64,000 nt of DNA from CAVTWH01 sp963850915 (GCA_963850915.1 CAWKND010000004.1:372001-436000), one strand, 5' to 3'; shown: positions 10,074 to 19,784, counted from the stretch's first letter. Numbers and translations are program-made. Notes: generated from the sequence alone by a model not told the origin.

Positions 10074-10889
10074 ATGACCGGTCCTGTTTCCCAGCAGCGC
10101 CAACCACTTCCGGAGAGTGCCCGGGCCCGCCTGGGCAATTCGCAGCAGGGCGGACGGTCGTTCTTCACCTCTGACCTGTCGGTCAACGAGTTCGTGCTGA
10201 CGACGCAGACCGGCTTCGAGCCGCTCGGGCTGGTGATGGGTACCTGCATCTACCACGTGGGCGTGCAGCCGGCCCGGTGGAGTGTCAGCCAGGAGCTGAC
10301 GGTGCTCAGCCAGGCCATGTACCAGTGCCGCGAACTGGCCATGGCCCGGATGGAGAGCGAGGCCGAGGCGCTGGGTGCCGACGGCGTGATCGGCGTGCAG
10401 ATCCGGTCGCTGGGGTACCCGTTCGCCGCCGACGTACTGGAGTTCGTGGCCGTCGGTACCGCCATCAAGTCCAGTGACGGCGTCTCGCACCGTACCCCCC
10501 AGGGCCGGCCGTTCACCTCGCACCTCAACGGGCAGGACTTCTGGACGCTGCACCGGCACGGCTGGATCCCGCGCTCGCTGGTACTGGGCACCTGCGTCTA
10601 CCACATCGCGCACATGTCGTTCCGGCAGATGCTCTCCAACCTCGGGCAGAACGCCGAGATGGTGAACTTCTCGCAGGCCGCCTACGACGCCCGGGAGATC
10701 GCGATGACCCGGATGCAGTACGAAGGCCAGCAGGTCGGCGCCGACGGCGTGGTCGGCGTGACAGTCAGCGAGTCGGCCTGGGCCTGGGGCGAGCACGCGA
10801 TCGAGTTCTTCGCCATGGGTACCTCGGTGTCCCGGATCCGCCCCGACGCCCAGCCCGAGCACCCGACCATGGTCATGCCGCTGACCTGA
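10074..10889 (+). CDS. Two-domain YbjQ-like protein
   Basis: 271-residue cytosolic protein made of two similar halves, each resembling the YbjQ/DUF74 (so-called heavy-metal-binding) fold. The halves are recognisable by matching blocks: LGLVMGTCIYHVG against LVLGTCVYHIA, AMARMESEAEALGADGVIGVQI against AMTRMQYEGQQVGADGVVGVTV, and VLEFVAVGTA against AIEFFAMGTS. ATG 10074 has GAGGAG upstream, so the longer reading from 9963 is not needed. Function of the family is unclear; metal binding is an inherited label. It stands between the Lrp gene and a broken ABC exporter. Confidence 0.8.
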   Translation: MTGPVSQQRQPLPESARARLGNSQQGGRSFFTSDLSVNEFVLTTQTGFEPLGLVMGTCIYHVGVQPARWSVSQELTVLSQAMYQCRELAMARMESEAEALGADGVIGVQIRSLGYPFAADVLEFVAVGTAIKSSDGVSHRTPQGRPFTSHLNGQDFWTLHRHGWIPRSLVLGTCVYHIAHMSFRQMLSNLGQNAEMVNFSQAAYDAREIAMTRMQYEGQQVGADGVVGVTVSESAWAWGEHAIEFFAMGTSVSRIRPDAQPEHPTMVMPLT

Positions 10890-10919
10890 CCTGACCTTGT
10901 CCGCTGTCCGCTGTCCGCC

Positions 10920-12003
10920 CTACGCGGCTTGCGCCGCGTGGAGTTGGGCGTACAGGCCGTTGTGGCGGAGCAGTTCGTCGTGCGGGCCGGCCTCCACCAT
11001 CTTGCCGTGCGCGAGGACCACAACCCGGTCCGCGCTGCGGATGGTGGAGAGCCGGTGCGCCACCACAAATGTGGTACGGCCGCGCATCAGCCGCGCGAGT
11101 GCGCTCTGGATCAGCGCCTCGGGCTGGCCGTCCAGCGCCGAAGTAGCCTCGTCGAGCAGGAGTACCCGCGGGTCGCGGACAAGCGCGTGGGCAATGGCCA
11201 GCCGCTGGCGCTGGCCACCGGAGAGGCGCGCGCCCCGCTCGCCCACGACGGTGTCCCAGCCCTGCGGCAGTGCGTTGACGAAGTCCAGCGCGTTGGCGTC
11301 GGCCAGCGCGGCCCGTACCGTCGCCGGGTCCGCCCCGCCGGCCGCCCCACTGCCGCCTGTCCCGCCGCCCGGCCCGCCGGCCATGCCGTACGTCACGTTG
11401 TCGTACACCGAGCCGTCGAGAGCAGCGACTCCTGCGGTACCACCGAAAGAAAGCGGCGGTAGCTGTGCAGGTCGACCTCTTCCATGTCCACGCCGTCCAG
11501 CAGGATCTGGCCGGTGCCTGGCCGTAGGAAGCCGAGCAGCAGGTTGAGTTGATAGGTCACCCAGGAGAACGCGCCGAGCCGCCCATTGATCATGTCGAGC
11601 CGGAGTCCGGCGCTGCCGACCTCCTCGACGGTACCGCGCATCCGGTGCAGCGCAACGCTTTCCAGCCCGTGCGCGCGGGTGATCGGCATCAACTGGGCCA
11701 TCTCGTCGACCCGGGCGTTGAGCTCTTCCACCCGGCGGCGGAACTGTTCGTTGCGGGTGGCCGAGCGGCGGCGTACGACGGCGACAATGGCCGCGCTGCA
11801 CGGAACCACCAGGAGGAACAGCGGGACGAACTCGGGTACCCGCGCCGCCGTCAAGGTGAGCGCGCCGGCCAGCGTGAAGGCCGCCGAGGTACCCGCCTGG
11901 GATACCTGTTGCAGCATCGACTCGACGTTCTCCACGTCGCGTACCACCTTGGTCTGCAGCATGCTGACGCCCGCCCGGGTGTGGTAGCCGATGGACAGCT
12001 GCT
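10920..12003 (-). pseudogene. Decayed ABC exporter (fused permease-ATPase)
   Basis: A remnant of an ABC-type multidrug or peptide exporter. Reading on the minus strand, sequence begins abruptly mid-membrane domain ([22 protein letters not shown]), runs to TYQLNLLL, then jumps straight to [16 protein letters not shown] of the ATPase. The last membrane helices and the Walker A motif are therefore deleted. A frame change near 11,410-11,440 follows VPQESLL. The remaining ATPase half is well preserved: signature [15 protein letters not shown], Walker [13 protein letters not shown] and H-loop VVAHRLST. Its 5' end abuts a small tandem array at 12,014. With no P-loop it cannot work as a transporter. 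The internal deletion cannot be explained by a base-call error, unlike some frame breaks elsewhere. Confidence 0.85.
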
Positions 12004-12013
12004 GAAGGTGGTG

Positions 12014-12068
12014 GGGGCGGGAGTGATTGTCGGGCGGGAGTGATTGTCGGGCGGGAGTGACTGTCGGG
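12014..12068. repeat. 17-bp tandem repeat, three copies
   Basis: GGGCGGGAGTGATTGTC occurs three times with one or two changes, exactly at the truncated 5' end of the ABC exporter remnant, so it may mark the deletion junction. Confidence 0.75.
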
Positions 12069-12189
12069 CGTGCGGTCCGGTACCCCCGCTGTTTGATCTT
12101 GGATTGCTGCGGTCGCGGGCGGCTGCCCGTTGAGGGCGGCAGCTCGATCTCCGGCCGGTCCGGCCCGACGTTGCTGGCTGCGTGTGTTG

Positions 12190-12561
12190 CTAGCCGCGGA
12201 AGCCTTCCCGGAACCGGCGGAAGAAGCCGCCCTCCATGGGCAATGGCGGGGCGGGCGGCGGCGCGGTACGCCGCTGCCGGGCGACCGGCTGGTCGTAGTC
12301 GGTCCGCACGATGGCGTCGATCACCTGCGACTCGGTGAAATCTTCCGAGCCTTCGATTTTCGGGACGAATCCGACGAGTACCCCATCCCGCATGACCTGC
12401 GCCTCAAGCCCGGCCGTACCGTCGGTGTCCCAGATCGCCTCGCGCCCGTCGGGCAGCATGACCCGGATCCCGAACTGGGACACTCCGGCACGCTCCACGT
12501 GCGCCGGTACCCCCCGGTCGCGCAGCGTATCGACCACCCGTCGTGCCTCGTTCTCCCGCAT
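12190..12561 (-). CDS. Small conserved-looking hypothetical protein
   Basis: 123-residue cytosolic protein I cannot name. It starts [17 protein letters not shown] and has a compact alpha-beta pattern with [37 protein letters not shown] in the middle, then a Pro-rich linker (APPPAPPLP) and a basic, aromatic tail ending [11 protein letters not shown]. Nearly all third codon positions are G or C, which supports this frame as real. It stands between two degraded genes and has no obvious operon partner. Confidence 0.65.
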   Translation of the reverse strand: MRENEARRVVDTLRDRGVPAHVERAGVSQFGIRVMLPDGREAIWDTDGTAGLEAQVMRDGVLVGFVPKIEGSEDFTESQVIDAIVRTDYDQPVARQRRTAPPPAPPLPMEGGFFRRFREGFRG

Positions 12562-12878
12562 CTCGACAAAGCTAGCCGCCAGTCCTGTGAGATTCCTGGA
12601 AACGCGCTGTCACACGCTCGGTGAGCCAGACCCCCGGGCCCCAGACCTCGGAGCGCCGGCCATGCGCCTGGGCTGGGTGGGCGCCAGCTTGGCCGGCCGG
12701 TTTCGGTATCACTTCCGCTTGCGTCGGGGCGGCAGTGTTCGACCTGCAGCGGCTCGGGGTAGACACCGCGTTGGTTGCCTCGTGCGCCGGATGTCGGTGC
12801 TGTTCATCTGCGCCACGACGGCAGGCGTCAGCCAGAGCGCGGTCGGGTGGCTAGGAAGCGTTGGGACGATCGGCTCCG
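12562..12878. other. Intergenic region, 317 bp
   Basis: Lies between the small hypothetical gene and the end of the DUF222/HNH gene. I see no gene, repeat or clear regulatory site. Overlapping ORFs here have poor codon character. Confidence 0.5.
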
Positions 12879-14404
12879 CTATTGGCGTCGGTGGTAGTTG
12901 TTGCGGCGGGGTTGTTGTTGTGGGTCGAGGTGGGCTGGTGGGTGGAAGTCGGGTAGTCCGTCACCAGGGTTGATGCGGACGGTCCATTCGCCTTGGTGGA
13001 TGAGCCGGTGGTGGTAGCCGCACAGCAGTACGCCGTTGGCCAGTTCGGTGGGCCCGCCGTCGGCCCAGTGGCGAATGTGGTGTCCGTCTGTCCATCTGGC
13101 TGGCCGGTCGCAGGGTGGGAAGGCGCAGCCCTTGTCGCGTAGGACGAGTGCCTGTCGTACGGGTCCGGTGAACAGTCGTCGGCGTCGTCCGAGGTCCAGC
13201 AGTTGGCTGTCCCCGCCGATGACGGCGGGCAGGATGGCTGGCGTCGCAGGCCAGTCGTCGTGCCGAACTCGCGGTGAGGGTGGCGCCGTCGTCGAGGGTT
13301 GCTGCGCCTGCCTGGCTGCGGAGTACTTCGAACGGGACGGTGACCACCAGTTGGGGTCGGTCGCCGCCGTTGTCGGGTAGCTCTCCGGTGGCGAGGGCGA
13401 GTCGGCAGATGTCGACGAGTGCGTCGATGCGTCGTTGTCCGGGACTGCGGGAGTCACGTTCACCAGTGCTCGCGCCCAGGCCACCGCCAGCGGCGAAACC
13501 AGCACCGGAGCCAGAACCGGAGCCGGCACCAGCACCAGCACCGGACCACCCGCATGTGCTCGCACCGGCCTCCGCGCCCGCGTCTGAGCCCCCGCACCGG
13601 CACCGGCATCCGTGTCTGAGCCCGTGCCAGCACCGGCATCCGTGTCTGAGCCCGTGCCGGCATCGGCATCTGCGGCCGCGTCTGAGTCCGCGCCTGCACC
13701 CGCGCCTACGCGTGAGTTGATACGAGGGTCGTCGCGGTCGCAGCGGGGTGCGCACAAAGCGGGTCGAGGGCGGCTCGGATGATGGCGCCGCCTTCCCGGT
13801 CGAGCCAGCCGGAGATGCGGACCTTGCTGGTACCGGCGATGTCGAACACGGACAACGTCCGATCCCGGTAACTACGGGCCTCGTCTTTGGCCAGCTGGTC
13901 GGCGGCCTTCTTCTCCGCCCCTTCCGGATCGACCACGTGCAGCAGCCGCTCCCCGAGCAGCCCCAAATCCCGTGGCGCGAACACCGCCGCCTGCTCCAGC
14001 AGAAACCGCTCACCCTCCGGCTGGTGCTCGACCGGCAGTTCACGCACAGCGGAGGCGATCACGTGCACCTGCTCGACGTTCACCCGACCCTGACCGAGAG
14101 CGACACCTGTCTGCGGAGCGCTCGTGTCCACCAGTTTCGCCAGCTTCACCATCCGGGCGGTCGTACCGGCACTGACCCGCCACTTGTGCGCCAACCACGC
14201 CCCAGTGCTGTGCGCACCCTCAGCAGCCGGCAAACCCCGCGCATCCACTTCCCGGACCAGACCCAGCTGCAGCGCGGCGAACTGCTGGGACAGCACCTGC
14301 ACCACGTCCAGATGAGCCACCAAAGCCGCCGACGGGAGGGCGTAAACGTTGGTGGACAAGCAATCCAGCACCGCCTGCCCGATCACCGCCAACGCCTCAT
14401 CCAT
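12879..14404 (-). pseudogene. DUF222/HNH endonuclease gene, frame-broken
   Basis: Member of the actinobacterial DUF222-HNH family. The N-terminal DUF222 part (14,404-13,706) is intact (MDEALAVIGQAVLDCL, TGAWLAHKWRVSAGTTARMVKLAKLVD), but this frame ends within a low-complexity tract at 13,460-13,725 encoding Asp/Ala/Gly/Thr repeats. Sequence then continues in a second frame (RRIDALVDICRLALATGELPDNGG) and near 13,250 in a third. The third frame carries the HNH part: GCAFPPCDRPARWTDGHHIRHWADGG, GVLLCGYHHRLIH. The zinc cysteines and histidines are preserved. Either the gene has at least two real frameshifts or the tract is mis-sequenced. In the family the HNH module is thought to be a mobile-element-linked nuclease; its function is not established. 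Confidence 0.75.
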
Positions 14405-14628
14405 ACCCGCAACCTACCGAGGGGGTACGACAAGTTCTCGAACAAGCGTTCGAAGATCTTTGCTAGGCTGACCGAAATTCACGTGCCCCCGCAGGGGATG
14501 AGAGGAGGGCATGAGGATACGGACGGCGTAACTATGACGCGGCAAGCGAAGCGCGGCAAAGTCACGCGCGGCAGCCAGGCGCGGCAAGCGAAGAGCGAGC
14601 AAAGACACTCAAAGGCATCCAAAAACGG

Positions 14629-15684
14629 CTACGGGCGACGGCCCCACGCGGAGATCATCGGTGCGGTGGCCAGGTCGAGTTGGCCGGTCGCGACGTTCGC
14701 CAGGTGCTGTTCGACCTCTTCCGCGGTGGCCAGACCGGCGTTGATCAGTTCGGCCCGGATGTGTCGTACTGTGGCGGCTTCGAGTACCGCACAGGCCGGC
14801 GACGTGATCGGGAAGTACGCGTCCGCGCCGAGCTGGGTCAGGCCAGCGGACCGGAGCAGGCGGGGGAGGGTACGGCCGTAGGCCAGCTCAGCGCCTCGGC
14901 CGGCGAGTAGCTGCCGGAACCCGCGCCGCAGCCGGTTCGCCAACTCCTCGGCCGGGCCGGACTCGTCGGGGCAGAGCAGTGGCTGCAGCGCCGGGTCCGC
15001 ATCCTCCAGCAGCAGCCACCCGCCTGGCCGCAGGCAGGACAGCATCGACGCCAGTGCGCGCGCCCGATCACGCACATGCACGAGAACCAGCCGAGCATGT
15101 ACCAAATCGAACTGCTCTGCCGGCGGCGGATCCGCCGCCACGTCGTGGCGCAGCACCACCACGCTGCCGCCGCCCACGCCGGACCCGCCGGCCAGTCCCG
15201 ATCCGTCGGCTAGCCCCGACCCGCCGCCCACCCCGGACCCGCCAGCCCGCCCCGACCCGCCGTCCACCCCGGACCCGCCAGCCAGCCCGGGCCCCCGGGC
15301 TAACCCGGACTCGTCTTCCACCGCGGACTCACCGACTAGCCCCGACCCGTCAGCCAGCCCGGACCCGCCACTCATCCCGGACCCGCCCGCGAGCCCGGAC
15401 CCGTCGCCCGGCCCGGACACACCAGCCCGACCGGATGCGTGAGAACCGATCCAGGAGGTGTCGATGTCGGTGGCGAGTACCCGTCCGCTCGGGCCGACCC
15501 GCTCGGCCAGGCCGCGTATCACCGACGGGCCGCCGGCGCCCACCTCCCAGCAGCTCCAACCCTCGGCGATACCCAGCGTGTCGAGGTGCCGGAAGGTCAC
15601 CGGATCGAAGAGTTCGGCGAGTGCGGCGAATCGGGTACCCGCCTCGGCGCGCTGATTGTCCAGCAGATAGCCCGGCTCCGTCAT
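14629..15684 (-). CDS. SAM-dependent methyltransferase with Gly/Ser repeat insertion
   Basis: Class I methyltransferase, about 351 residues from ATG 15684 (MTEPGYLLDNQRAEAGTRF). A longer reading to 15756 has less support. Motif I is CWEVGAGGPSVIRGLAERVG and the acidic end of strand 2 is VLATDID. Directly after, residues about 85-170 are an insertion of six-residue Gly-Ser units (GSGLAG, GSGMSG, GSGVGG). Then the fold resumes with VVVLRHDVAADPPP, FDLVHARLVLVHV and LRPGGWLLLEDADP. The substrate is unknown. About 80 residues longer than relatives because of the insertion, which falls in the loop after strand 2. Neighbours are decayed genes, giving no context. Confidence 0.82.
   Translation of the reverse strand: MTEPGYLLDNQRAEAGTRFAALAELFDPVTFRHLDTLGIAEGWSCWEVGAGGPSVIRGLAERVGPSGRVLATDIDTSWIGSHASGRAGVSGPGDGSGLAGGSGMSGGSGLADGSGLVGESAVEDESGLARGPGLAGGSGVDGGSGRAGGSGVGGGSGLADGSGLAGGSGVGGGSVVVLRHDVAADPPPAEQFDLVHARLVLVHVRDRARALASMLSCLRPGGWLLLEDADPALQPLLCPDESGPAEELANRLRRGFRQLLAGRGAELAYGRTLPRLLRSAGLTQLGADAYFPITSPACAVLEAATVRHIRAELINAGLATAEEVEQHLANVATGQLDLATAPMISAWGRRP
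15178..15425. repeat. 18-bp in-frame tandem repeat inside methyltransferase gene
   Basis: About 13 degenerate 18-bp units encode hexapeptides of the form GSG-x-x-G on the minus strand without breaking the frame. Confidence 0.85.
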
Positions 15685-15734
15685 GCCCCGATCATCCGCC
15701 CGATCCGGCAGGCCCGGATGGGTGACCTTTCCCA

Positions 15735-16430
15735 TCGTGACCAAACCGATCACCACGGTCGCGGCGATGTCGCTGTGGGAGGAGGGTCGCTTCGAGCTGA
15801 CCGACGAGATCAGCCGGTACCTGCCGGAGTTCGCCGACGTACGGGTCTACGACAAGGGCAGTGCCAATGCCCCGTTTACCGTACCGGCGGTCGAGCCGAT
15901 CCGGATGTGGCACCTGCTCACCCACACGAGCGGCCCCACCTACGGGTTCCTCTACACCTCTGCGGTGGACGCGATCTACCGCAAGGCCGGCTTCGACATG
16001 ATGCCCGAGGGCTACGACCTGGCCACGGGGGTGACCCGGATGGCGAAGCTGCCACTGCTGTTCCAGCCCGGTACCGCCTGGGGGTACGGGTCTCCACCGA
16101 CGTACTCGGCCGGGTACTGGAGATGATCGCCCCACCTGCCGGGCGGAGCCGACCTCGGAGCGCTCGGTACCGGCGGGTTCGCCGCGACAACCCTGGAGGG
16201 CATCGGCTTCGGGCTGGGCTTCGCGGTGGTGGAGAACCCGGTACCGGTGAAGACACACGCCACTGCCGGCCAGTTCTACTGGGGCGGCATGGCGAGCACC
16301 GCGTTCCTGGTTGACCCGGCCGAGGAGATGACGGTGCTGCTCTTCACCCAGCTGGTCCCGTGCAGCGTGTATCCGCTGCGTCCGCAGCTGCGCCAACTCG
16401 TCTGCTCAGCCCTGGTCGACTGGGGCAGGG
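15735..16430 (+). pseudogene. Serine hydrolase (class C beta-lactamase family) remnant
   Basis: Fragment of a penicillin-binding-like esterase. It starts at VTKPITTVAAMSLWEEGRFELTDEISRYLPEF, so everything before the SxxK motif is lost and the nucleophile Ser position reads Ile. The Tyr-x-Asn region and LLTHTSG block are present (IRMWHLLTHTSGPTYGFLY). A frame change near 16,100 follows GTAWGYG, after which VSTDVLGRVLEMI and a final block FAVVENPVPVKTHATAGQFYWGGMAST can be read. The 5' end collides with the divergent methyltransferase start. Without the nucleophile it should be inactive. Confidence 0.75.
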
Positions 16431-16433
16431 TCA

Positions 16434-16478
16434 AGAGAAAAAGGCGCGGATCCGGTGTGTACCAACCGAATCCGCGCC
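16434..16478 (-). terminator. Rho-independent terminator of the esx-eccB transcript
   Basis: A 14-bp stem with one mismatch (16,443-16,456 pairs with 16,465-16,478) and an 8-base loop. On the minus strand it is followed by TTTTTCTC. It ends transcripts coming from the WXG100 genes and eccB. Confidence 0.85.
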
Positions 16479-16573
16479 CGAGAGTTCGAAAGCCGTGGTG
16501 CTCGAAAGCCGTGGTGCCGCCCAGCGTGCTGCGCGGAGCGGTGCTGCTGTGGAGCGGTGGTGCTGTGGAGCGG

Positions 16574-16870
16574 TCAGTGCTGGAACTTGGCGACGTTGGC
16601 CTTCTCGCGGGCCGCCATGATCTCCGCCGACTTCAGTACCGCACCCTTGACGCCGGTGAGCAGCTGGTGCAGGTCGTTGGCGGCGCTCTCCCACTCGGTC
16701 TTGCGGGCCACGAAGGCCTGCTGCGCGTCGCTCTGCCAGGTGTGTACGAGCGGCTGCACCGTCGAGTTGATGTGGTCCAGCTCGGACTGCATCGAGGACA
16801 GGGCGCGCGCGATGTCGTCGGCTGCCTGGTGCAGTGCGGCGAACTGGACGACGATTTCGTTGCCGGACAT
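16574..16870 (-). CDS. WXG100 family protein (EsxA/EsxB type)
   Basis: 98-residue helical-hairpin protein exported by the ESX system, probably as a dimer with its neighbour. The turn between helices carries the W-x-S variant of the WXG motif (LVHTWQSDAQQAF, near residues 43-55). Before it is a helix with regular hydrophobic spacing (FAALHQAADDIARALSSMQSELDHI), after it a second amphipathic helix. The length is exactly typical. It lies 21 bp after a second WXG100 gene and ahead of a strong terminator, so the pair is the end of an eccB-esx operon. Two imperfect copies of a 16-17-bp repeat containing its stop codon lie just downstream. Confidence 0.93.
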   Translation of the reverse strand: MSGNEIVVQFAALHQAADDIARALSSMQSELDHINSTVQPLVHTWQSDAQQAFVARKTEWESAANDLHQLLTGVKGAVLKSAEIMAAREKANVAKFQH

Positions 16871-16891
16871 AGTGTTCCTCCCCGTGTTCGA

Positions 16892-17233
16892 CTAGTTGAG
16901 CGTGAGCGCCGAGGTGATCTCGCCCGCGGACGCACCCGCGTGCTGCATCTCGGTGCGGACCTCGTCGTCGCTCAGCGTGTAGTCGTGACCGGCCGAGGCC
17001 ACCGCGGCGGCGATGCTGCGCAGCGCCACGTTCAGGTTGGCCACGTCGCCGTCGAAGCGCTCGCGTACCTGCTGGAAAGATGATCCGCCGGCGCCCACCC
17101 AGGACGTCTGAAGCGGCGTCAACTCGTCCATCAGTTTGTTGAACATGCTGGTCATCCGGTCGACCGCGCCGTCGATCTCCTGCGCGGTCTTGCCCATGAC
17201 TGCGGCATCGGTAGTTACGCCATTGCCAGCCAT
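16892..17233 (-). CDS. WXG100 family protein, second partner
   Basis: 113-residue WXG100 protein. I start at ATG 17233 (MAGNGVTTDAAVMGK), which has GGAGGTGGG just upstream. The motif appears as SWVGAGGSSFQQV, Trp-Val-Gly, between two helices. The C-terminus (SDDEVRTEMQHAGASAG) carries a YxxxD/E-like region (YTLSDDE), the general secretion signal of one partner in each ESX pair. It is encoded directly upstream of the other WXG100 gene and downstream of eccB, so the two products likely form a heterodimer recognised by the EccC ATPase. Confidence 0.92.
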   Translation of the reverse strand: MAGNGVTTDAAVMGKTAQEIDGAVDRMTSMFNKLMDELTPLQTSWVGAGGSSFQQVRERFDGDVANLNVALRSIAAAVASAGHDYTLSDDEVRTEMQHAGASAGEITSALTLN

Positions 17234-17430
17234 CGCCAGACCCACCTCCATTCGGTTCTTCCGCGCCTCCCCGACGGGCGGCTTATGCCGAAGGTCGCGC
17301 CATCCGGCGCGTTTCTCGCATTGACAATAGCGAAGCCGGTCAACCTTTACACTGCCCGTTCCAGAGTGGACCACCCTCGCTGTTCCCGGCGGCGGGTCGC
17401 AGAAGCGGGGCGGCGGGTTGCACGAGCGGG

Positions 17431-18841
17431 TCAGCCGGCCGGTACCGGTTGGATGGCAGCGGCCGGATCCAGGCTCGGGCCGGCCGGCATCCGGGCGATC
17501 AGCTCGCTGGGCAGCACCAGTGGCTGCACGCTGCCGTACCCGAACCAGGCCAGCTCGGCCGCGTTCGGTACCAGGTAGAGCCGCCCCTGGTCGGTGACCA
17601 GGTAGAGCTGACCCACCGGGCTGTCGGGTGACGGCAGGGACTGGACAACGGCGCCGTACCCCGGGGGTACCAGTACCCGGTCGGCGAGCGCCGCGCTGGA
17701 CTTGCCACTGGTGGCGATGCCGATCGAGTCGCTTGCCCGGGTCACGTTGTAGACCAGACCGGTCGGCGAGCCGGCGTCGTGGAACGTGGCACAGAGCGCG
17801 CTGCCGGAGGTGACCGCGGCCATCGCCGGCAGCTGCTCGGGCTGGCTCACGTCGGTACGCTCCGGCCGGGTCGCCTGCTTCGCGGCCGCCACGAGTGCGG
17901 CCCCGACCGGTACCGGCGTGGGGGTCGCGCCGGGGTAGGCGGCGGCGGTGGCCGGGTCGGCCAGGGTCAGCGCCTGTTCGAGCGGCGTGATCGGCAGCAG
18001 GTCGTCCGAGCGGGCCAGGTAGTACTGGATCCGGTCGCCACTTCCTACCGACAGCACCTGGCCGACCAGCGTGTTCGCCACCGCGCGTCGAGGCCTTACC
18101 CCGGTTGTCGACGGAGACTCCGGCCAGCGTCTGCCCGGCCGGTACGGCGTCCAGCCAGCCGGCGTCGACCGGTACCCGGGGCTGCTGGTCGATGCCCATG
18201 CCGGTGAGCAGAGTGCGGTTGGGCGCGTAGTACCGGTGGCCGTTCCACAGCAGATAGACCTTGCCGCCGGAGACGTCCCGGACCAGCACGGCACTGCCGC
18301 CCAGGCTGGTACCGGAGCCCGGCGCGCGCCCGACCACCAGCCAGCTCATCTCGGTCGGCGGGTCGGTCTGCTCGGTACCCGACTGGGCGCACAGGCTCCA
18401 CGGCGCGCCGAGCAGCCGGTTCGCCGGTGGCAGCGCGTCGGGTGCGCCGGTGATCCCGATCAGTGGCCCGCGCGCGGCGCCCACCAGCGACTCGCGGGAC
18501 ACCGAGACGGTGGCTGCCGGCCCGCCCACGGCCAGCAGCGCCGATACGTAGTTGGCGACCGGGTAGAGGACGCCGCCGCGGTAGACGTAGCGGGTACCGG
18601 TCTCCTTCTCGATGACGACCGCCTGCTGGTTCTTCCAGGAGCTACTGCCGCCATGCTTGACCAGCCCGAATACGCCGACCCCGGCGAGTACCAGGGCGGT
18701 CACCATGACGCTGGCGAAGCCGGCACCGGCCAGCCGGCGCAGCGGTGGCTGGGCCGGGTCGGTGTCGCCGACCATGAACGCGTTCACCACGCGCTGCATC
18801 AGGTACTGGTAGGACTGGATCTGCTCGCGCCGCGACGGCAT
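17431..18841 (-). CDS. eccB: ESX secretion protein EccB (one frame break)
   Basis: Core membrane subunit of the type VII secretion complex. The N-terminus MPSRREQIQSYQYLMQRVVNAFM is the family hallmark and is followed by one membrane helix (about residues 42-62) and a large extracytoplasmic domain (GTRYVYRGGVLYPVANYVSALL, LLWNGHRYYAPNR). The reading frame changes near 18,090, after GVSVDNRGK. The rest (QVLSVGSGDRIQYYLARSDDLLPITPLEQAL, then DQGRLYLVPN and the end QPVPAG) continues in the next frame. Total about 470 residues, normal for EccB. A single-base indel in the sequence is the simplest explanation. It heads the minus-strand eccB-esx operon and is divergent from a SUKH-3 gene. Confidence 0.88.
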
Positions 18842-18971
18842 GCTCCTCCTTCGCGGGATGCTGGCTCTGCGGATGCAGGTTGGGCAGGATGCTGGGGGCG
18901 GGGGCGGCGGTCACCCGGAACCGGCCCGGTTGCCTACGATAGGCCAGCGACCGATTGTCGGAGGTACCCGG

Positions 18972-19727
18972 TTGATAACGCGTGAGCAAGCACTCGAGAC
19001 CGCCCGGGCATGGGCACTTGCCAGCCTGCCCAGTGGCGACGGCGAGGTCAACCTGTGGGAGTTCGACCTCTGCTACGTGGCCGCGCACGTACCGCCACCG
19101 CGCGCTCCCGGGACCATGCCGTCGCAGCTCGGTGCGCCGAAAGCGGTCATCGACAAGGAGTCCGGCGAGCTCAGCGTGTGGCCCTCGCTCTCCCCGGAGC
19201 TGGTCGCCGAGCGATACCAGCGCGACCGGGCCGCCCGGCAGCGGCTGCCCGAGGACGTCCGGGAGGTACTCACCGCAGCCGGTTGGCGGTCGGCGCGGGA
19301 CATCTCGGCCCGGATCGATGCCTGGCTGGCCAAGCTCTACGAGGAGCAGCCGGCCGCGCGGGACAGCCTGCCGCTCTTCCCGGCCGCGAAGGCAGCGCTC
19401 GCCGAGTTCGGCGGCCTGCGCTTCAAGCAACTGACCCGACCGGGGTACGCCGGTGGCGGGTTCGCGGTCGAGACCTGGCCGGACGTCGGCCGGGTGGTAC
19501 TGGAGCTGTACACCGACTTCGCCGCCGACCTGGGCGCGCGGGTGTTCCCGTTCGCCTGGTACGAGGACGGTCCGAGTGACGCGGTGGTGGCCGAGGACGG
19601 GCGGGTCTTCCTCCTGCACCCGGCCGGCCTGTACCTGCTCGGCGAGACCGTCGACGCCGCCGTCATCGAGCTGGTACGCGGCCCCGAGCTGCGCGAGGTC
19701 GACGAACACGGCACCCCGTTGGACTGA
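18972..19727 (+). CDS. Imm35-like/SUKH-3 putative immunity protein
   Basis: 251-residue cytosolic protein starting at TTG 18972, chosen because GGAGG lies nine bases upstream and the conserved sequence (ITREQALETARAWA) begins there. The N-terminal ~85 residues resemble the YrhB/Imm35 fold (FDLCYVAAHVPPP, VIDKESGELSVWPSLS). The C-terminal part matches SUKH-3 (LPEDVREVLTAAGWRSARDI, ALAEFGGLRF, then AVVAEDGRVFLLHPAGLYLLGETVDAAV). SUKH proteins are widespread immunity proteins against secreted nucleases and deaminases. It sits between eccB and eccD, with no toxin gene adjacent. It shares the AAGW and GRVFL pattern with the SUKH-3 gene at 47,922. Immunity role is inferred from family and context. 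Confidence 0.75.
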   Translation: MITREQALETARAWALASLPSGDGEVNLWEFDLCYVAAHVPPPRAPGTMPSQLGAPKAVIDKESGELSVWPSLSPELVAERYQRDRAARQRLPEDVREVLTAAGWRSARDISARIDAWLAKLYEEQPAARDSLPLFPAAKAALAEFGGLRFKQLTRPGYAGGGFAVETWPDVGRVVLELYTDFAADLGARVFPFAWYEDGPSDAVVAEDGRVFLLHPAGLYLLGETVDAAVIELVRGPELREVDEHGTPLD

Positions 19728-19784
19728 GCCCCCGGGGCCGCGACGCCGCGCGGGGCACAGCGACCGGTGCACAGTGACAAAGAG

